From the NCBI GenBank assembly GCA_022826805.1, contig JAJDUH010000077.1:1-51817 (forward strand): a stretch of DNA of 51,817 nt, read 5' to 3'. The position numbers were made by a program, and so were the translations under genes. The stretch is from Candidatus Poribacteria bacterium. Lineage in GTDB: Bacteria; Poribacteria; WGA-4E; WGA-3G. Shown here in pieces: positions 43,398 through 51,817 of the stretch (position 1 is its first letter; each line of letters opens with the position of its first letter). The notes below the pieces were generated by a model. The model did not search any database. It saw only the letters and a program-made list of their open reading frames with translations, and was not told the DNA's origin.

Positions 43398-45899
43398 ATG
43401 AAACCCAGGTTTAACTTTGTAACAACGCTCTTTGTTGTGTGTTTTATCTGTTTCGCATGCCAGCTAACGGGGTGGAATCAGGTAGAGCAAACCGCAAGTG
43501 CAGAGGTTCCGACGGGGCAAGATTGGCTTGCAAACGTCGCTTTAACGGAGTTGAGGGTTCATCCGGAGTCATTGACATTGGAGCACGCCCGTGATGGTAG
43601 GCGTGTGCTCGTGTCAGGTAAGACAAAAGATGGTACATGGGTAGATGTAACGCCGTGGGCTGCGCTGACACCTGCCACCGCCGGTGTGAAGGTGCATGAA
43701 GATGGTTATATCTTTCCGATGACAGTTGGCACAACGAAAATTACCGTTAGCGTCAAGGGCATGCGTACCGAATTACCCGTGAATGTCAAGAGCATGGAGG
43801 CACCACCTGTTAGTTTTGTGCGAGATGTCATGCCTATTCTGAGCCATGTTGGATGTAATAACGGAACGTGCCACGGCGCAGCGAAAGGCAAAAATGGATT
43901 CAAACTCTCACTTCGTGGCTACGATCCCGATTTTGATTATGAGTTGTTAATTGAGGATATATCTGGACGGCGGTTCAACAGAGCCTTCCCCGAACAGAGC
44001 CTGATGTTGCTAAAACCGACATCCGAGGTGCCACACAAAGGTGGACAGGTATTGGTACCAGGAGATCGAGACTATAGTGTCATTCATCAGTGGATCGCCG
44101 AAGGCGCTATCCCTGATGTTCATACGACGCAACGCGTGCAAAGATTAGAAGTTGTCCCCGATTCCGCTGAACTCGCGATACCCGGTATGAAACAACAACT
44201 TATAGTCATCGCACACTATTCGGATGGAACAACACGGGATGTTACCCGCGAGGCGAAATTCACAAGTAGTGCTACTGAAGTGGCAAACGTCATAGATGAA
44301 GGCGTCGTAACCGCAGAACGCCGCGGTGAAACCTCTATTCTCACTCGCTATGAAGGTGCCTATAGCACAAACAACATTATTGTGATGGGCGACAGGAGCG
44401 GCTACAAATGGGTTAAAACCCCGGAATACAACTACATTGATACGCACGTTTACGATAAACTAAAACGGATGAAGGTCCTGCCTTCTGAACTCTGTACGGA
44501 TGAAGAATTTGTGCGGCGTATCTATTTCGATTTAACAGGTATTCCACCAACTCCCAAGCAAGTTCGGAGTTTTCTGACCGATAAAACCCCATCGAAAGCG
44601 AAACGCGAGCAACTCATTGATGTCCTCGTCGAGACACCGGAGTTTATCGATCACTGGACACACAAATGGGGAGATCTGTTGCAATCCAATCGTAAATTCC
44701 TCGGTGAGCGTGGGGTCTGGCTCTTCCAGCAGTGGATTCATCAAGCCATCGCCGAGAATCGTCCCTATAATGAGTTTGTGCATGATCTAATTACCGCTAC
44801 GGGTAGCACCTACACGAACCCTGCAGCGAGTTATTTTCGTGTCTCTCGTGAATATACTGCCGCCGTGGAGAATACGACGCAGCTCTTCTTGGGTGTCCGA
44901 TTCTCGTGTAACAAATGTCACGACCATCCGTTTGAAAAATGGACGCAGAACCAATACTACGAACTCGGTGCGTTCTTCGCGGATGTCAAAATCAAGCCAG
45001 GACAACTTCCCGGCGATGAAGTCGTCTACGCCAATTATACGCCAGAGCCTGTGAAACATCCCCGAACCCTGGCGGTTGTTGAACCCTCCGTACCGTTTGG
45101 AGAAGTTACAGCGCAAGCCGACAATAAGCGTGAGATGTTGGCAGAGTGGCTCACCTCTGAAGATAACCCGATGTTTGCTCGAGCAGGTGTGAACCGAATT
45201 TGGAGCTACTTTATGGGACGTGGGATTATTGAGCCTGTAGACGATATTCGCACAAGTAATCCACCCAGCAACCCCGAATTACTTGATGCATTGACAGAGG
45301 ATTTCGTGGACAGTGGGTTTGACATAAAGCATATCATGAAGACAATCACCCGTTCTCGAACCTATCAACAGAGCATCAAAACCAACAAGTGGAACAAGGC
45401 TGATACAATTAACTTTTCGCATGCAGTCGCCAGACGCTTGACGGCAGAACAGTTGTTGGATGCTATTGGCGTCGCAACGGGAAGCCGACCGCGATTTGAA
45501 GAGGTCCCGAAAAGCTTCCGAGCCGTACAATTGCCAGACAGCAAGGTCAAAGATGACGGATTCTTGAAGTTATTTGGTAGACCTGAACGCGAAACCTCTT
45601 GTGAATGTGAACGTACCACGGAGGTCAGCCTCGCACACGCAATGAATCTCATTAATGGGCCGACGGTTGCCGAGGCACTCATCGATCCAGAAGGACGTAT
45701 CGCGCAACTCATCGAAACGAATCAAGATGACCGGGTTCTCGTTGAGGAACTATATCTCGCAACGTTTTCTCGGTTACCCGATAAGAACGAATATGCAGTA
45801 GCGATTGAGCATCTCACAAATGCTGAGTCGAAGGAAGAGGGTGCCCAAGACTTATTGTGGGCACTGATTAACAGCCCCGCTTTCTTATTCAATCGCTAA
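43398..45899 (+). CDS. PSCyt-PSD1 (DUF1549/DUF1553) multidomain exported protein (833 aa)
   Basis: Planctomycetes-type cytochrome-associated protein. An N-terminal signal region is followed by Ig-like (BIG2) segments, a cytochrome-like motif GCNNGTCHGAAKGKNG with SLRGYDP, a second Ig-like domain, then DUF1549 (FVRRIYFDLTGIPPTPKQV) and DUF1553 (NRIWSYFMGRGIIEPVDD, RRLTAEQLLDAI). Proteins of this type are encoded with DUF1501 proteins and are thought to act in the periplasm. The ATG at 43398 is preferred over a TTG one codon before. First gene of a three-gene cluster with DUF1501 and PPC genes. The haem motif CxxxxCH is unusual, so covalent haem is uncertain. Confidence 0.9.
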   Translation: MKPRFNFVTTLFVVCFICFACQLTGWNQVEQTASAEVPTGQDWLANVALTELRVHPESLTLEHARDGRRVLVSGKTKDGTWVDVTPWAALTPATAGVKVHEDGYIFPMTVGTTKITVSVKGMRTELPVNVKSMEAPPVSFVRDVMPILSHVGCNNGTCHGAAKGKNGFKLSLRGYDPDFDYELLIEDISGRRFNRAFPEQSLMLLKPTSEVPHKGGQVLVPGDRDYSVIHQWIAEGAIPDVHTTQRVQRLEVVPDSAELAIPGMKQQLIVIAHYSDGTTRDVTREAKFTSSATEVANVIDEGVVTAERRGETSILTRYEGAYSTNNIIVMGDRSGYKWVKTPEYNYIDTHVYDKLKRMKVLPSELCTDEEFVRRIYFDLTGIPPTPKQVRSFLTDKTPSKAKREQLIDVLVETPEFIDHWTHKWGDLLQSNRKFLGERGVWLFQQWIHQAIAENRPYNEFVHDLITATGSTYTNPAASYFRVSREYTAAVENTTQLFLGVRFSCNKCHDHPFEKWTQNQYYELGAFFADVKIKPGQLPGDEVVYANYTPEPVKHPRTLAVVEPSVPFGEVTAQADNKREMLAEWLTSEDNPMFARAGVNRIWSYFMGRGIIEPVDDIRTSNPPSNPELLDALTEDFVDSGFDIKHIMKTITRSRTYQQSIKTNKWNKADTINFSHAVARRLTAEQLLDAIGVATGSRPRFEEVPKSFRAVQLPDSKVKDDGFLKLFGRPERETSCECERTTEVSLAHAMNLINGPTVAEALIDPEGRIAQLIETNQDDRVLVEELYLATFSRLPDKNEYAVAIEHLTNAESKEEGAQDLLWALINSPAFLFNR

Positions 45900-45900
45900 A

Positions 45901-46026
45901 TAGTTGTCAGTTCTCGGTTTTGGGGACTCGCTGTGGTGGTTACAAACGTTCTCCCCTACGACACGCGGTTAACCAACAACCGAGAGGATTGCGTTAGCAA
46001 CCCGTACTGACAACCGATAACCATCA
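45901..46026. repeat. Heptamer repeat element within the PSD1-DUF1501 gap
   Basis: It begins immediately after the TAA stop of the PSD1 gene (TAAATAGTTGTCAG) and ends with inverted CAACCGATAACC units. The DUF1501 ribosome binding site lies just past it. Confidence 0.6.
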
Positions 46027-46043
46027 AATGGAGGAAACAATAG

Positions 46044-47489
46044 ATGTTATCGTTACCACAACTACCCGGACGCTTATGTGACGGGTTCTCGCGGCGTGAA
46101 TTTCTGCGTGTCGGTGGTGCGGCGATGCTCGGCATTAGTTTGCCACAGGTATTGTCACTCCAAGCCAACGCCAATACAGCAGTTGATCCCTCCAAGCCCC
46201 TCAACGGATGGGGGAAAGCCAACTCGGTCATCCTGCTCTTTTTGCAAGGCGGTCCTAGCCACCTTGACATCTGGGATCCGAAACCGGAAGCACCCTCGAA
46301 TATCCGTGGTGAATTTAATCCGATACCAACCAATGTGCCGGGCATTCAGTTGTCTGAAACAATGCCACGTTTGGCACAGCAGATGGATAAGGCGTGCCTT
46401 ATCCGCTCTATAAGTTATACACCCGCAGGACTGTTCAACCATACCGCTGCGATGTATCAGATGGTGACCGGTGAAACCCCGGACAAGGTCGCGCCTTCGG
46501 GTCAGCTTGATCCGCCCTCACCAGCCGACCATCCGAATGTCGCAGCGCATGTCTCTAATTACCGTCCACCCGATGAACCGATGCTCTCGGCTGTGCAGCT
46601 GCCTCGTCCAATGCAGGAAAGCAATACCATCGGTAAAGGTGGAAACGCAGGGTTCCTCGGTAGAGCGTATGATCCCTATTTCCTCTTCCAAGACCCGAAT
46701 GAGGAAATTAATCTCGACGATTTGAGTCTACGACCAGAGGTGACACCCGTCCGTCTGAAACGCCGGAAAACGCTCCTTGAGACGATTAACGCAGGGATGC
46801 CTGAAATTGATAAGGTCGCTGACTCTTATGCCTTGAACGAGTATTATGAGAAGGCATACAACCTCATCTTGTCGCAACGCGCACGCAATGCTTTCGATTT
46901 GTCTCAAGAACCAGACGAAGTCCGGGATCGTTACGGTAGACACACGTTCGGACAGAGCGCACTGCTCGCTCGCCGTTTGGTCGAAGCAGGCACCCGTTTC
47001 GTACAGGTGAACTGGCCCTCTGTTGCTAACGGTGATCCAAATACCACAGCATGGGATACACACGCCACCAATTTCGGTCCGCTGAAAAACCTTCACTGCC
47101 CGAAATTAGATAGCGCAGTCTCTTCACTGCTGGAAGACTTGGATCAACGCGGTATGTTGGAAGACACCCTCGTCTTGGCGGTCGGTGAATTCGGACGTTC
47201 CCCGCGGATGGGCATTAGTACCTCCGGAAACAGCAACGCACCTGATGGACGCGACCACTGGCCCTATTGCTATACAGGCTTGATTGCTGGCGCAGGTATA
47301 AAAGGTGGACAGGTTTACGGGAAGTCCGATGCAACCGGTTCGACACCGCTTGAGAATCCTGTACATCCACGCGACCTCCTCGCGACGGTCTATCATACAC
47401 TCGGTATCGATCCACACACCATCGTGTACAACCATTTGGATCAGCCGCGCGAATTGGTGAAAGGCGAACCGATTGCAGGGATATTCTAA
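46044..47489 (+). CDS. DUF1501 Tat-exported protein (481 aa)
   Basis: DUF1501 proteins have an alkaline phosphatase/sulfatase-like fold. A twin-arginine signal SRREFLRVGG (Arg17, Arg18) leads to VILLFLQGGPSHLDIWDPKP, RSISYTPAGLFNHT, LVEAGTRFVQV, VLAVGEFGRSPRMG and GRDHWPYCY. It is exported folded. GGAGG lies upstream of the ATG. Genes of this family usually follow PSD1 genes, as here, and it precedes a PPC-domain gene. The biochemical function of the family is not established. Confidence 0.93.
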   Translation: MLSLPQLPGRLCDGFSRREFLRVGGAAMLGISLPQVLSLQANANTAVDPSKPLNGWGKANSVILLFLQGGPSHLDIWDPKPEAPSNIRGEFNPIPTNVPGIQLSETMPRLAQQMDKACLIRSISYTPAGLFNHTAAMYQMVTGETPDKVAPSGQLDPPSPADHPNVAAHVSNYRPPDEPMLSAVQLPRPMQESNTIGKGGNAGFLGRAYDPYFLFQDPNEEINLDDLSLRPEVTPVRLKRRKTLLETINAGMPEIDKVADSYALNEYYEKAYNLILSQRARNAFDLSQEPDEVRDRYGRHTFGQSALLARRLVEAGTRFVQVNWPSVANGDPNTTAWDTHATNFGPLKNLHCPKLDSAVSSLLEDLDQRGMLEDTLVLAVGEFGRSPRMGISTSGNSNAPDGRDHWPYCYTGLIAGAGIKGGQVYGKSDATGSTPLENPVHPRDLLATVYHTLGIDPHTIVYNHLDQPRELVKGEPIAGIF

Positions 47490-47636
47490 ATAGTTGTCGG
47501 TTGTCAGTTATCAGTTTTCGGTCAAGAAGTTGCCATGTAACAATTCACTTCATCTTGGGATATGCCAAGTGAGAGGGATTTTTACAAAATCGGTGCTTGA
47601 CTGATTGCCAACAACCGATAACTGACAACCCTTAAT
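47490..47636. repeat. Heptamer repeat element within the DUF1501-PPC gap
   Basis: Again begins right after a TAA stop (TAAATAGTTGTCGG) with direct GTTGTCAGTTATCAG units, and ends with inverted CAACCGATAACTGACAACCC. It forms a potential hairpin of about 140 nt in the operon mRNA. Confidence 0.65.
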
Positions 47637-47649
47637 AAGGTGATCGACA

Positions 47650-50265
47650 ATGCCTAACATGTTATTTCGGCAGCGGAGACAAATTAATTCGCTGCTTTCT
47701 CATTTTTTAACGAAACGCTCTTTTCTCGTCCTATGGATCTTTTTCCTGGCGGTTAGTTTCACGTCCGCACAGGTACAACCGACCTTGACGACTGTACCGA
47801 CCTTGACGACTGTCTTCCCGCAAGGCGGACAACAGGGACGGAGCGTAGAGGTCACAATCACAGGCACAAATCTCGGTACAGCAACGGCAGTCTGGTTCAG
47901 TGGAAGCGGTATCACTGCCGAAATTAAAAAGAAAACTGGACAAGCTGCTGTCCTTTTCAATGGCGGTCCCCATAGTGATCAGCGTATGGGGTATGGCGTT
48001 TCCGGGCATATTCCTACCGACGGACAGTTAGTCGCAGTTTTGACGATTTCTTCCAGTGCTCCACTTGGGGTCCAACAAATACGCGTTGTTACGCCTTATG
48101 GTGCTTCCAACGCAGGCAGTTTCGTCATTGGAAACCTACGGGAAGTTATCGAAGAGGAGACGGCTGAAACGCCTAAAATGGACGCTGAATGGCTTGCACT
48201 GCCTGTCACGGTGAACGGTGAGATTGACTCGATTGACGATGAAGATAGTTTCTCCTTTGAACTGAAAAAGGATGCACGGCTTATCTGCGAAGTGGCTGCG
48301 CAGCGGATAGGTTCACTCTTGGATTCCTACCTCGTTCTCCGAGATGCTAACGGAACTGAGGTCGCCAACAGTGGACTTGGAGACGGCTTGGATTCCGTGC
48401 TGGATTACATGTCTCTTGAGACAGGGAAGTACACGCTCCACGTCCGCGATATTCGGTACAAAGGCGGAGATGGATATGGCTATCGATTGAGCATCGGTGA
48501 GTTACCCTATCTTGAGACAGTCTTTCCCCTTGGCGGACGCCGCGGCACCGAGAATACAATCGCTGTTACTGGCGCGAACCTTGAGACCGTGGAGTCTATA
48601 CAAATCTCGATCGGTGCCGAAACACCGGCAGGTGAACAATCTTTGCGGGTACAGACGCCCTCCGGATTGGCAACCAATGTTCGTCCCTTCGCTATCGGAA
48701 GTTGGGAAGAAATGGTAGAGATTGAACCGAATAACACAGCTGGAAACGCGAATGCTGTGGCGACCCCGATAACGCTCAACGGAAAAATCGACAAATCTGG
48801 CGATGTGGACAGGTTTTCGTTTGAGGTTGAAGAACCGCAACGCCTTGTTTTCGAGGTAGAGGCACTGAAATTGTCATCGAAACTTGATGCACTCCTTACA
48901 CTTTACCGTCCAGGAAAACCTATGGGAGAAGCCGGAGAAGAGATGGCGTGGGGTGATGAAAAAGAACAGGTCTTAATCGTGAATGACGATCCTATCGACG
49001 CTAATGCACTTGCCGATGCACGTATTGATTGGAATTTTGAAGAACCTGGAAAGTATTCTATCGCTATTCGGGATTTGAACAGCCAAGGCGGTGAAGCCTA
49101 CGCCTACCGGTTAAACATCCGTCCGTTGGAGCCAGACTGCGAACTCAATGTGATCGCCCTTAACGCGCGGAACCAAACATCTCCTTTCGATAACCCGCGC
49201 GTCAGCAGGGGCAGTAGTGTTACACTACAAGTTGATGTTACACGTTTCGACGAATTTGACGGTCCAATTCGTCTGCTCTGTCCTGCGCTTCCGAAAACGT
49301 TTGATGTGAGTCCCACTATTGTTGGACCGGATCAAAAGCGGGCGCTGCTCACGATAACGGTGCCGTCGGATGCACCGCTCGGACTGATGCCACTCTCCGT
49401 CGTCGGAGTTTGTGCCGTTGGTAATCGCCAAATAGAGCGTATCGCCACTCCTTCTCCAATCCTGCTGACCGTGATGGATGCCCCAGAATTCACACTCACG
49501 CTCGCGGAAATCGGATTAAGTGCTGTGCACAACAAATCGGTTGACCTCCACGTGACAGCGAAGCGAAGCGATGATTTTGTCGGTCCAATCGAATTATCGG
49601 TATCAGGACTCCCGAATCGCGTTTCCGTACTACCTGATCCTGTTACCACCAAACCTGTTACTATTGCTGAAGGCGAAACGGAGGCAATGCTTTCGGTTAA
49701 AGCTGGGAGTTTTGAGCGGAGGGAGGAGTTTTCTGTCCTGCCGACACCCGGCACAAGTTATATTTCGGTTACCGGAACAGCGACTGTCAATGGTGAGACA
49801 GTGAAACAATCAACGCCTGCTATCCCTTTGACTGTCATGGAGGCTCCCTTCATTGTAACGGTTGATCCTTTGCGCTTTAGTATCGTCTTTCCAGCAAAAG
49901 TAAAAGATGATACAACCACGGTGCAAGATGGTGGAACCATCGCCATCGCAGCAAACCTGACTGCAGATGCCGAAGCAACCGAGAGTGAAATGCCGTTTAC
50001 AAAAGAAGCGATATTGACGTTAGCGATAGTCCGGCAGGGCGGATTTACAGACGAACTCACGCTGACACCGATTGATGTACCGAAAGGCTTCACTACGGAA
50101 GGGGCGACCATTCCAGCGGATGAAACTGAAATCAAAGTTCCGCTACAGGCACTTAGTTCTTTGAAGGCAGATACCTACGAGTTCAAGTTCCGGGGTACTG
50201 CAACGATTAACAACAAAGCCTTTATACAGGATAGCCCAGTTCTTAAGGTGAAGATTATCCATTAG
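47650..50265 (+). CDS. Exported PPC/IPT-domain protein (871 aa)
   Basis: The signal peptide (SFLVLWIFFLAVSFTSA) is followed by an IPT/TIG-like domain (TTVFPQGGQQGRSVEVTITG), a pre-peptidase C-terminal (PPC) domain (DSIDDEDSFSFELKKD), a second IPT-like segment (VFPLGGRRGTENTIAVTG), a second PPC domain (GKIDKSGDVDRFSFEVEE, YRLNIRPLE), then several Ig-like repeats (RSDDFVGPIELSVSGLP). No catalytic domain is seen, so a binding or structural role is likely. It is the last gene of the triad and is followed by a strong terminator. AAGGTGAT precedes the ATG. It does not end with the WG tag. Confidence 0.85.
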   Translation: MPNMLFRQRRQINSLLSHFLTKRSFLVLWIFFLAVSFTSAQVQPTLTTVPTLTTVFPQGGQQGRSVEVTITGTNLGTATAVWFSGSGITAEIKKKTGQAAVLFNGGPHSDQRMGYGVSGHIPTDGQLVAVLTISSSAPLGVQQIRVVTPYGASNAGSFVIGNLREVIEEETAETPKMDAEWLALPVTVNGEIDSIDDEDSFSFELKKDARLICEVAAQRIGSLLDSYLVLRDANGTEVANSGLGDGLDSVLDYMSLETGKYTLHVRDIRYKGGDGYGYRLSIGELPYLETVFPLGGRRGTENTIAVTGANLETVESIQISIGAETPAGEQSLRVQTPSGLATNVRPFAIGSWEEMVEIEPNNTAGNANAVATPITLNGKIDKSGDVDRFSFEVEEPQRLVFEVEALKLSSKLDALLTLYRPGKPMGEAGEEMAWGDEKEQVLIVNDDPIDANALADARIDWNFEEPGKYSIAIRDLNSQGGEAYAYRLNIRPLEPDCELNVIALNARNQTSPFDNPRVSRGSSVTLQVDVTRFDEFDGPIRLLCPALPKTFDVSPTIVGPDQKRALLTITVPSDAPLGLMPLSVVGVCAVGNRQIERIATPSPILLTVMDAPEFTLTLAEIGLSAVHNKSVDLHVTAKRSDDFVGPIELSVSGLPNRVSVLPDPVTTKPVTIAEGETEAMLSVKAGSFERREEFSVLPTPGTSYISVTGTATVNGETVKQSTPAIPLTVMEAPFIVTVDPLRFSIVFPAKVKDDTTTVQDGGTIAIAANLTADAEATESEMPFTKEAILTLAIVRQGGFTDELTLTPIDVPKGFTTEGATIPADETEIKVPLQALSSLKADTYEFKFRGTATINNKAFIQDSPVLKVKIIH

Positions 50266-50307
50266 TCGTATCCGTGCGCTTCGGTCTCAATCATAGTATG
50301 CAAATAA

Positions 50308-50344
50308 TATACGGACGGATACTCATATCCGTCCGTATACTTTT
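50308..50344 (+). terminator. Strong intrinsic terminator after the PSD1-DUF1501-PPC cluster
   Basis: A perfect 14-bp stem, TATACGGACGGATA with TATCCGTCCGTATA, around a CTCA loop, followed by CTTTT. It lies 43 nt after the PPC gene stop. The stem could also stop the convergent LamG transcript. Confidence 0.8.
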
Positions 50345-50371
50345 AAAACCCTTCTCTTTTAACAGAAACTA

Positions 50372-50490
50372 TGGTGGTCCTAAAAATAAATAGACATTTC
50401 ATAGTCCCAACAAATCCTGTTAGGCGAGGATGCTTCGGCTTTGTGCCTCGCCTGCTTCGGAGACTGTTCATTTAATTCTAAACTTCACCA
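50372..50490. mobile_element. MITE-like element, second copy
   Basis: 119 bp between TA dinucleotides (50370-50371 and 50491-50492), starting TGGTG and ending CACCA, with imperfect terminal repeats. The interior has an AGGCGAGG/CCTCGCCT hairpin, like the GCGAGG hairpin of the copy at 3639. No ORF. Confidence 0.6.
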
Positions 50491-50527
50491 TAAATCACAA
50501 ACTTATGGGTTCATCAGTCGCACCTAT

Positions 50528-51313
50528 CTATCTTGCAATCCGTCCCGACTTAATCTCGCCCCAAACTGTTCCAAGCTTACCCACCGCCTCGACAGCGAGT
50601 GTGGCTTCTAATCCGTTATCCATGAGCGATATAATATCATCTTCCTCCAATGCGACGTCGAAGAGTAGCATTTCGTCAAACATACCCTCCCACTCTCTGC
50701 CACCGCCATCCCATGAACCGATACGTCCGGGTCCAAATTCGCCCGCCAACGGTCCCCATTTGCCCTCCGCATCAAGCTCACCATCAAAGTAAACCTGAAC
50801 CGATTCATCGTTGCTGCTGTAAGCAACTGCGAGATGGAACCATTTGTTCAAAATATCTTTATCCGCAGTGAACTTCGAGTTGGGCCAACCAGGATGCCGC
50901 ACGGGGTTGTTAGAGTGAATCGCCATCTCCATCTTGTTGTCAGGTCGGAATTGATAGTGGACGAACCCCGGAGACCAACCATCTCGGTTAAAGAAACATC
51001 TCCACAGTCCGACGCGTCCAGTTGAATTAAACCATTTCATGAGCGTGAAGTCCTCAAGAGGTCCAATCTCTGGCACAGTCACCCAACCGTCCTTACCGTT
51101 AAGTTCAATGGCATTGCCAAATTTACCCTTTACAAATTTGGCACCACCCTGTAGATCGCCATCGTTGCCCTTATCGGATGAATCTTTGGCGACTTTTCCA
51201 CCCGTTTCATCGAACAACCATGCGCCGACAATAGATCCGGGATCGATTTCCGCGTTACCGACTTGTATAAACATGAAACTTATGACGATTAAACTGATTA
51301 TAAAGCGAGGCAT
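50528..51313 (-). CDS. Exported LamG-domain protein with C-terminal WG tag (261 aa)
   Basis: The signal peptide (MPRFIISLIVISFMFIQVGNA) is followed by a LamG/concanavalin-like jellyroll: VGAWLFDETGGKVAKDSSDKG, GNAIELNGKDGWVTVPE, HLAVAYSSNDESVQVYFDG and GMFDEMLLFDVALEEDD. After the fold comes VGKLGTVWGEIKSGRIAR, the shared C-terminal motif with a short basic extension. It is the same length as the LamG protein at 23669 but clearly diverged, so the two are ancient paralogues. Probably binds surface carbohydrate. AAAGGAGAAC lies upstream of the start. Confidence 0.88.
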   Translation of the reverse strand: MPRFIISLIVISFMFIQVGNAEIDPGSIVGAWLFDETGGKVAKDSSDKGNDGDLQGGAKFVKGKFGNAIELNGKDGWVTVPEIGPLEDFTLMKWFNSTGRVGLWRCFFNRDGWSPGFVHYQFRPDNKMEMAIHSNNPVRHPGWPNSKFTADKDILNKWFHLAVAYSSNDESVQVYFDGELDAEGKWGPLAGEFGPGRIGSWDGGGREWEGMFDEMLLFDVALEEDDIISLMDNGLEATLAVEAVGKLGTVWGEIKSGRIAR

Positions 51314-51407
51314 CTTTGTTCTCCTTTGTTTATCAGTATTAATTTCGTAAACTAAAGACCTTCAGAGGGTAGATTGTAGCACAAATCACCGGAAAATTGA
51401 ACAGAAT

Positions 51408-51500
51408 TTGTTGATTACCAATCACTGACTGCTGGCTGCTGATTGCCATTCTCACCCACTGCTGGCAGCCGAAAATTGGCAACCGAAAACCGAAAAGTAA
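51408..51500. repeat. Degenerate heptamer-type repeat
   Basis: Weaker relative of the intergenic arrays: CACTGACTGCTGGCTGCTGATTGCC is within the left part when read in pieces, and AATTGGCAACCGAAAACCG closes the right part. Inverted pairing is imperfect. Confidence 0.35.
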
Positions 51501-51515
51501 ATGCCCTTAAAAAAA

Positions 51516-51817
51516 TTAAAAAAACGGTTGACAAACTTGTGAAGACATGTTATAATTATTAACGCCAAAAATGCAAAATTGCTTGGAATGAACTTTGTGT
51601 TTTTTATCAATCTTCCCGTCAAGACCCGTACCTTTAGGTAGTGGGATGTAGACGGGTCTGAAAATATACATGTGCAAGGGTATCACTAAATGCCCAGCGA
51701 TGACCATAGGGTAAAACCACATCGCCAACGACTCCCGATAGGGGTAGCGTCCCTGAAAAAACCGTAGTGGATCCATGTTCCCCAAGTCGAAAGGCTTGTC
51801 GCTTCGGCGTCCCTGGT
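51516..51817 (-). CDS. Partial gene at the right edge, possible membrane protein C-terminus
   Basis: An open frame enters from the right edge on the minus strand and runs about 100 codons to a TAA at 51516. The translation looks protein-like at first (PFDLGNMDPLRFFQGRYPY, then a hydrophobic AMWFYPMVIAGHLVIPLHM, then FRPVYIPLPKGTGLDGKID), but the last 25 residues are weaker and overlap a consensus promoter on the other strand. The family is not recognised. The true stop may differ if there is a frameshift. Confidence 0.35.
   Translation of the reverse strand, partial: QGRRSDKPFDLGNMDPLRFFQGRYPYRESLAMWFYPMVIAGHLVIPLHMYIFRPVYIPLPKGTGLDGKIDKKHKVHSKQFCIFGVNNYNMSSQVCQPFF
51528..51556 (+). promoter_or_regulatory. 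Consensus sigma-70-type promoter near the right edge
   Basis: TTGACA (51528-51533), a 17-bp spacer, TATAAT (51551-51556). It would direct plus-strand transcription into a region with no clear plus-strand gene. An AGACCCGT/ACGGGTCT hairpin lies about 60 nt downstream. A small RNA or a gene beyond the edge are possible targets. Confidence 0.55.

Noticed and set aside
12846..47636. Heptamer arrays as CRISPR
   Set aside because: Units are 7 bp without spacers and no cas genes are present.

Overview
The window looks like one contig of an uncultured Planctomycetes-like bacterium, most probably Candidatus Poribacteria. That is an inference from gene content, not from a marker gene: two sulfatases, an enolase-superfamily sugar-acid dehydratase, LamG and FGE-fold secreted proteins, a PSCyt/PSD1 - DUF1501 - PPC-domain triad, many beta-propellers, and dispersed GTTRTCR heptamer repeats between genes. 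No rRNA, tRNA, CRISPR array or transposase gene was recognised. Layout: (1) 1-5.2 kb is a repeated module, (structured leader - small Cys-rich exported peptide - hairpin - TolB-like six-bladed propeller) x3, plus a fourth peptide without a propeller. (2) 5.2-10.8 kb holds a sugar-nucleotide pair (nucleotidyltransferase and phosphohexomutase) and a sigma factor fused through a membrane helix to an exported Asp-box propeller. (3) 10.9-21.4 kb is mainly minus-strand housekeeping and catabolism (mutL, a fused oligopeptide ABC ATPase, lysA, a retropepsin-like protease, an enolase-superfamily enzyme, a sulfatase), interrupted by a plus-strand PIN cassette and an esterase-like gene. (4) 21.7-30.7 kb is defence and repair: an orphan Dam-like methylase, a VWA protein paired with an SNF2-SWIM ATPase, a HaeII-like restriction-modification pair, a Uma2 protein, plus FGE-fold and LamG secreted proteins and a frameshifted FGE-fold remnant. 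(5) 30.7-36.6 kb has a giant lipoprotein with 26 Asp-box repeats, an unknown membrane protein and YceI. (6) 36.8-42 kb is a plus-strand run: cytochrome c/WD40 protein, coiled-coil/TM protein, sulfatase, DNA methylase and a secreted unknown. (7) 42.2-51.3 kb has a WD40 protein, the PSD1/DUF1501/PPC triad with a strong terminator, and a LamG protein; a partial gene enters from the right edge.

Four observations stand out. First, the cytochrome c/WD40 gene stops at a UGA lying exactly where the first Cys of a heavy-metal-associated GMTCxxC motif should be. The same frame then continues for 56 codons with a good HMA domain, and a SECIS-like hairpin sits 22 nt after the UGA, so it is probably a selenoprotein. 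Second, the peptide/propeller modules share a conserved, folded leader of about 125 nt. Third, six exported proteins of three unrelated folds end in the same short motif (about LxTxWGxxK), while the lipoproteins do not, which suggests a C-terminal sorting or processing tag. Fourth, a MITE-like element with TA target duplication can be seen by comparing module 2 (empty site) with module 3 (filled site).
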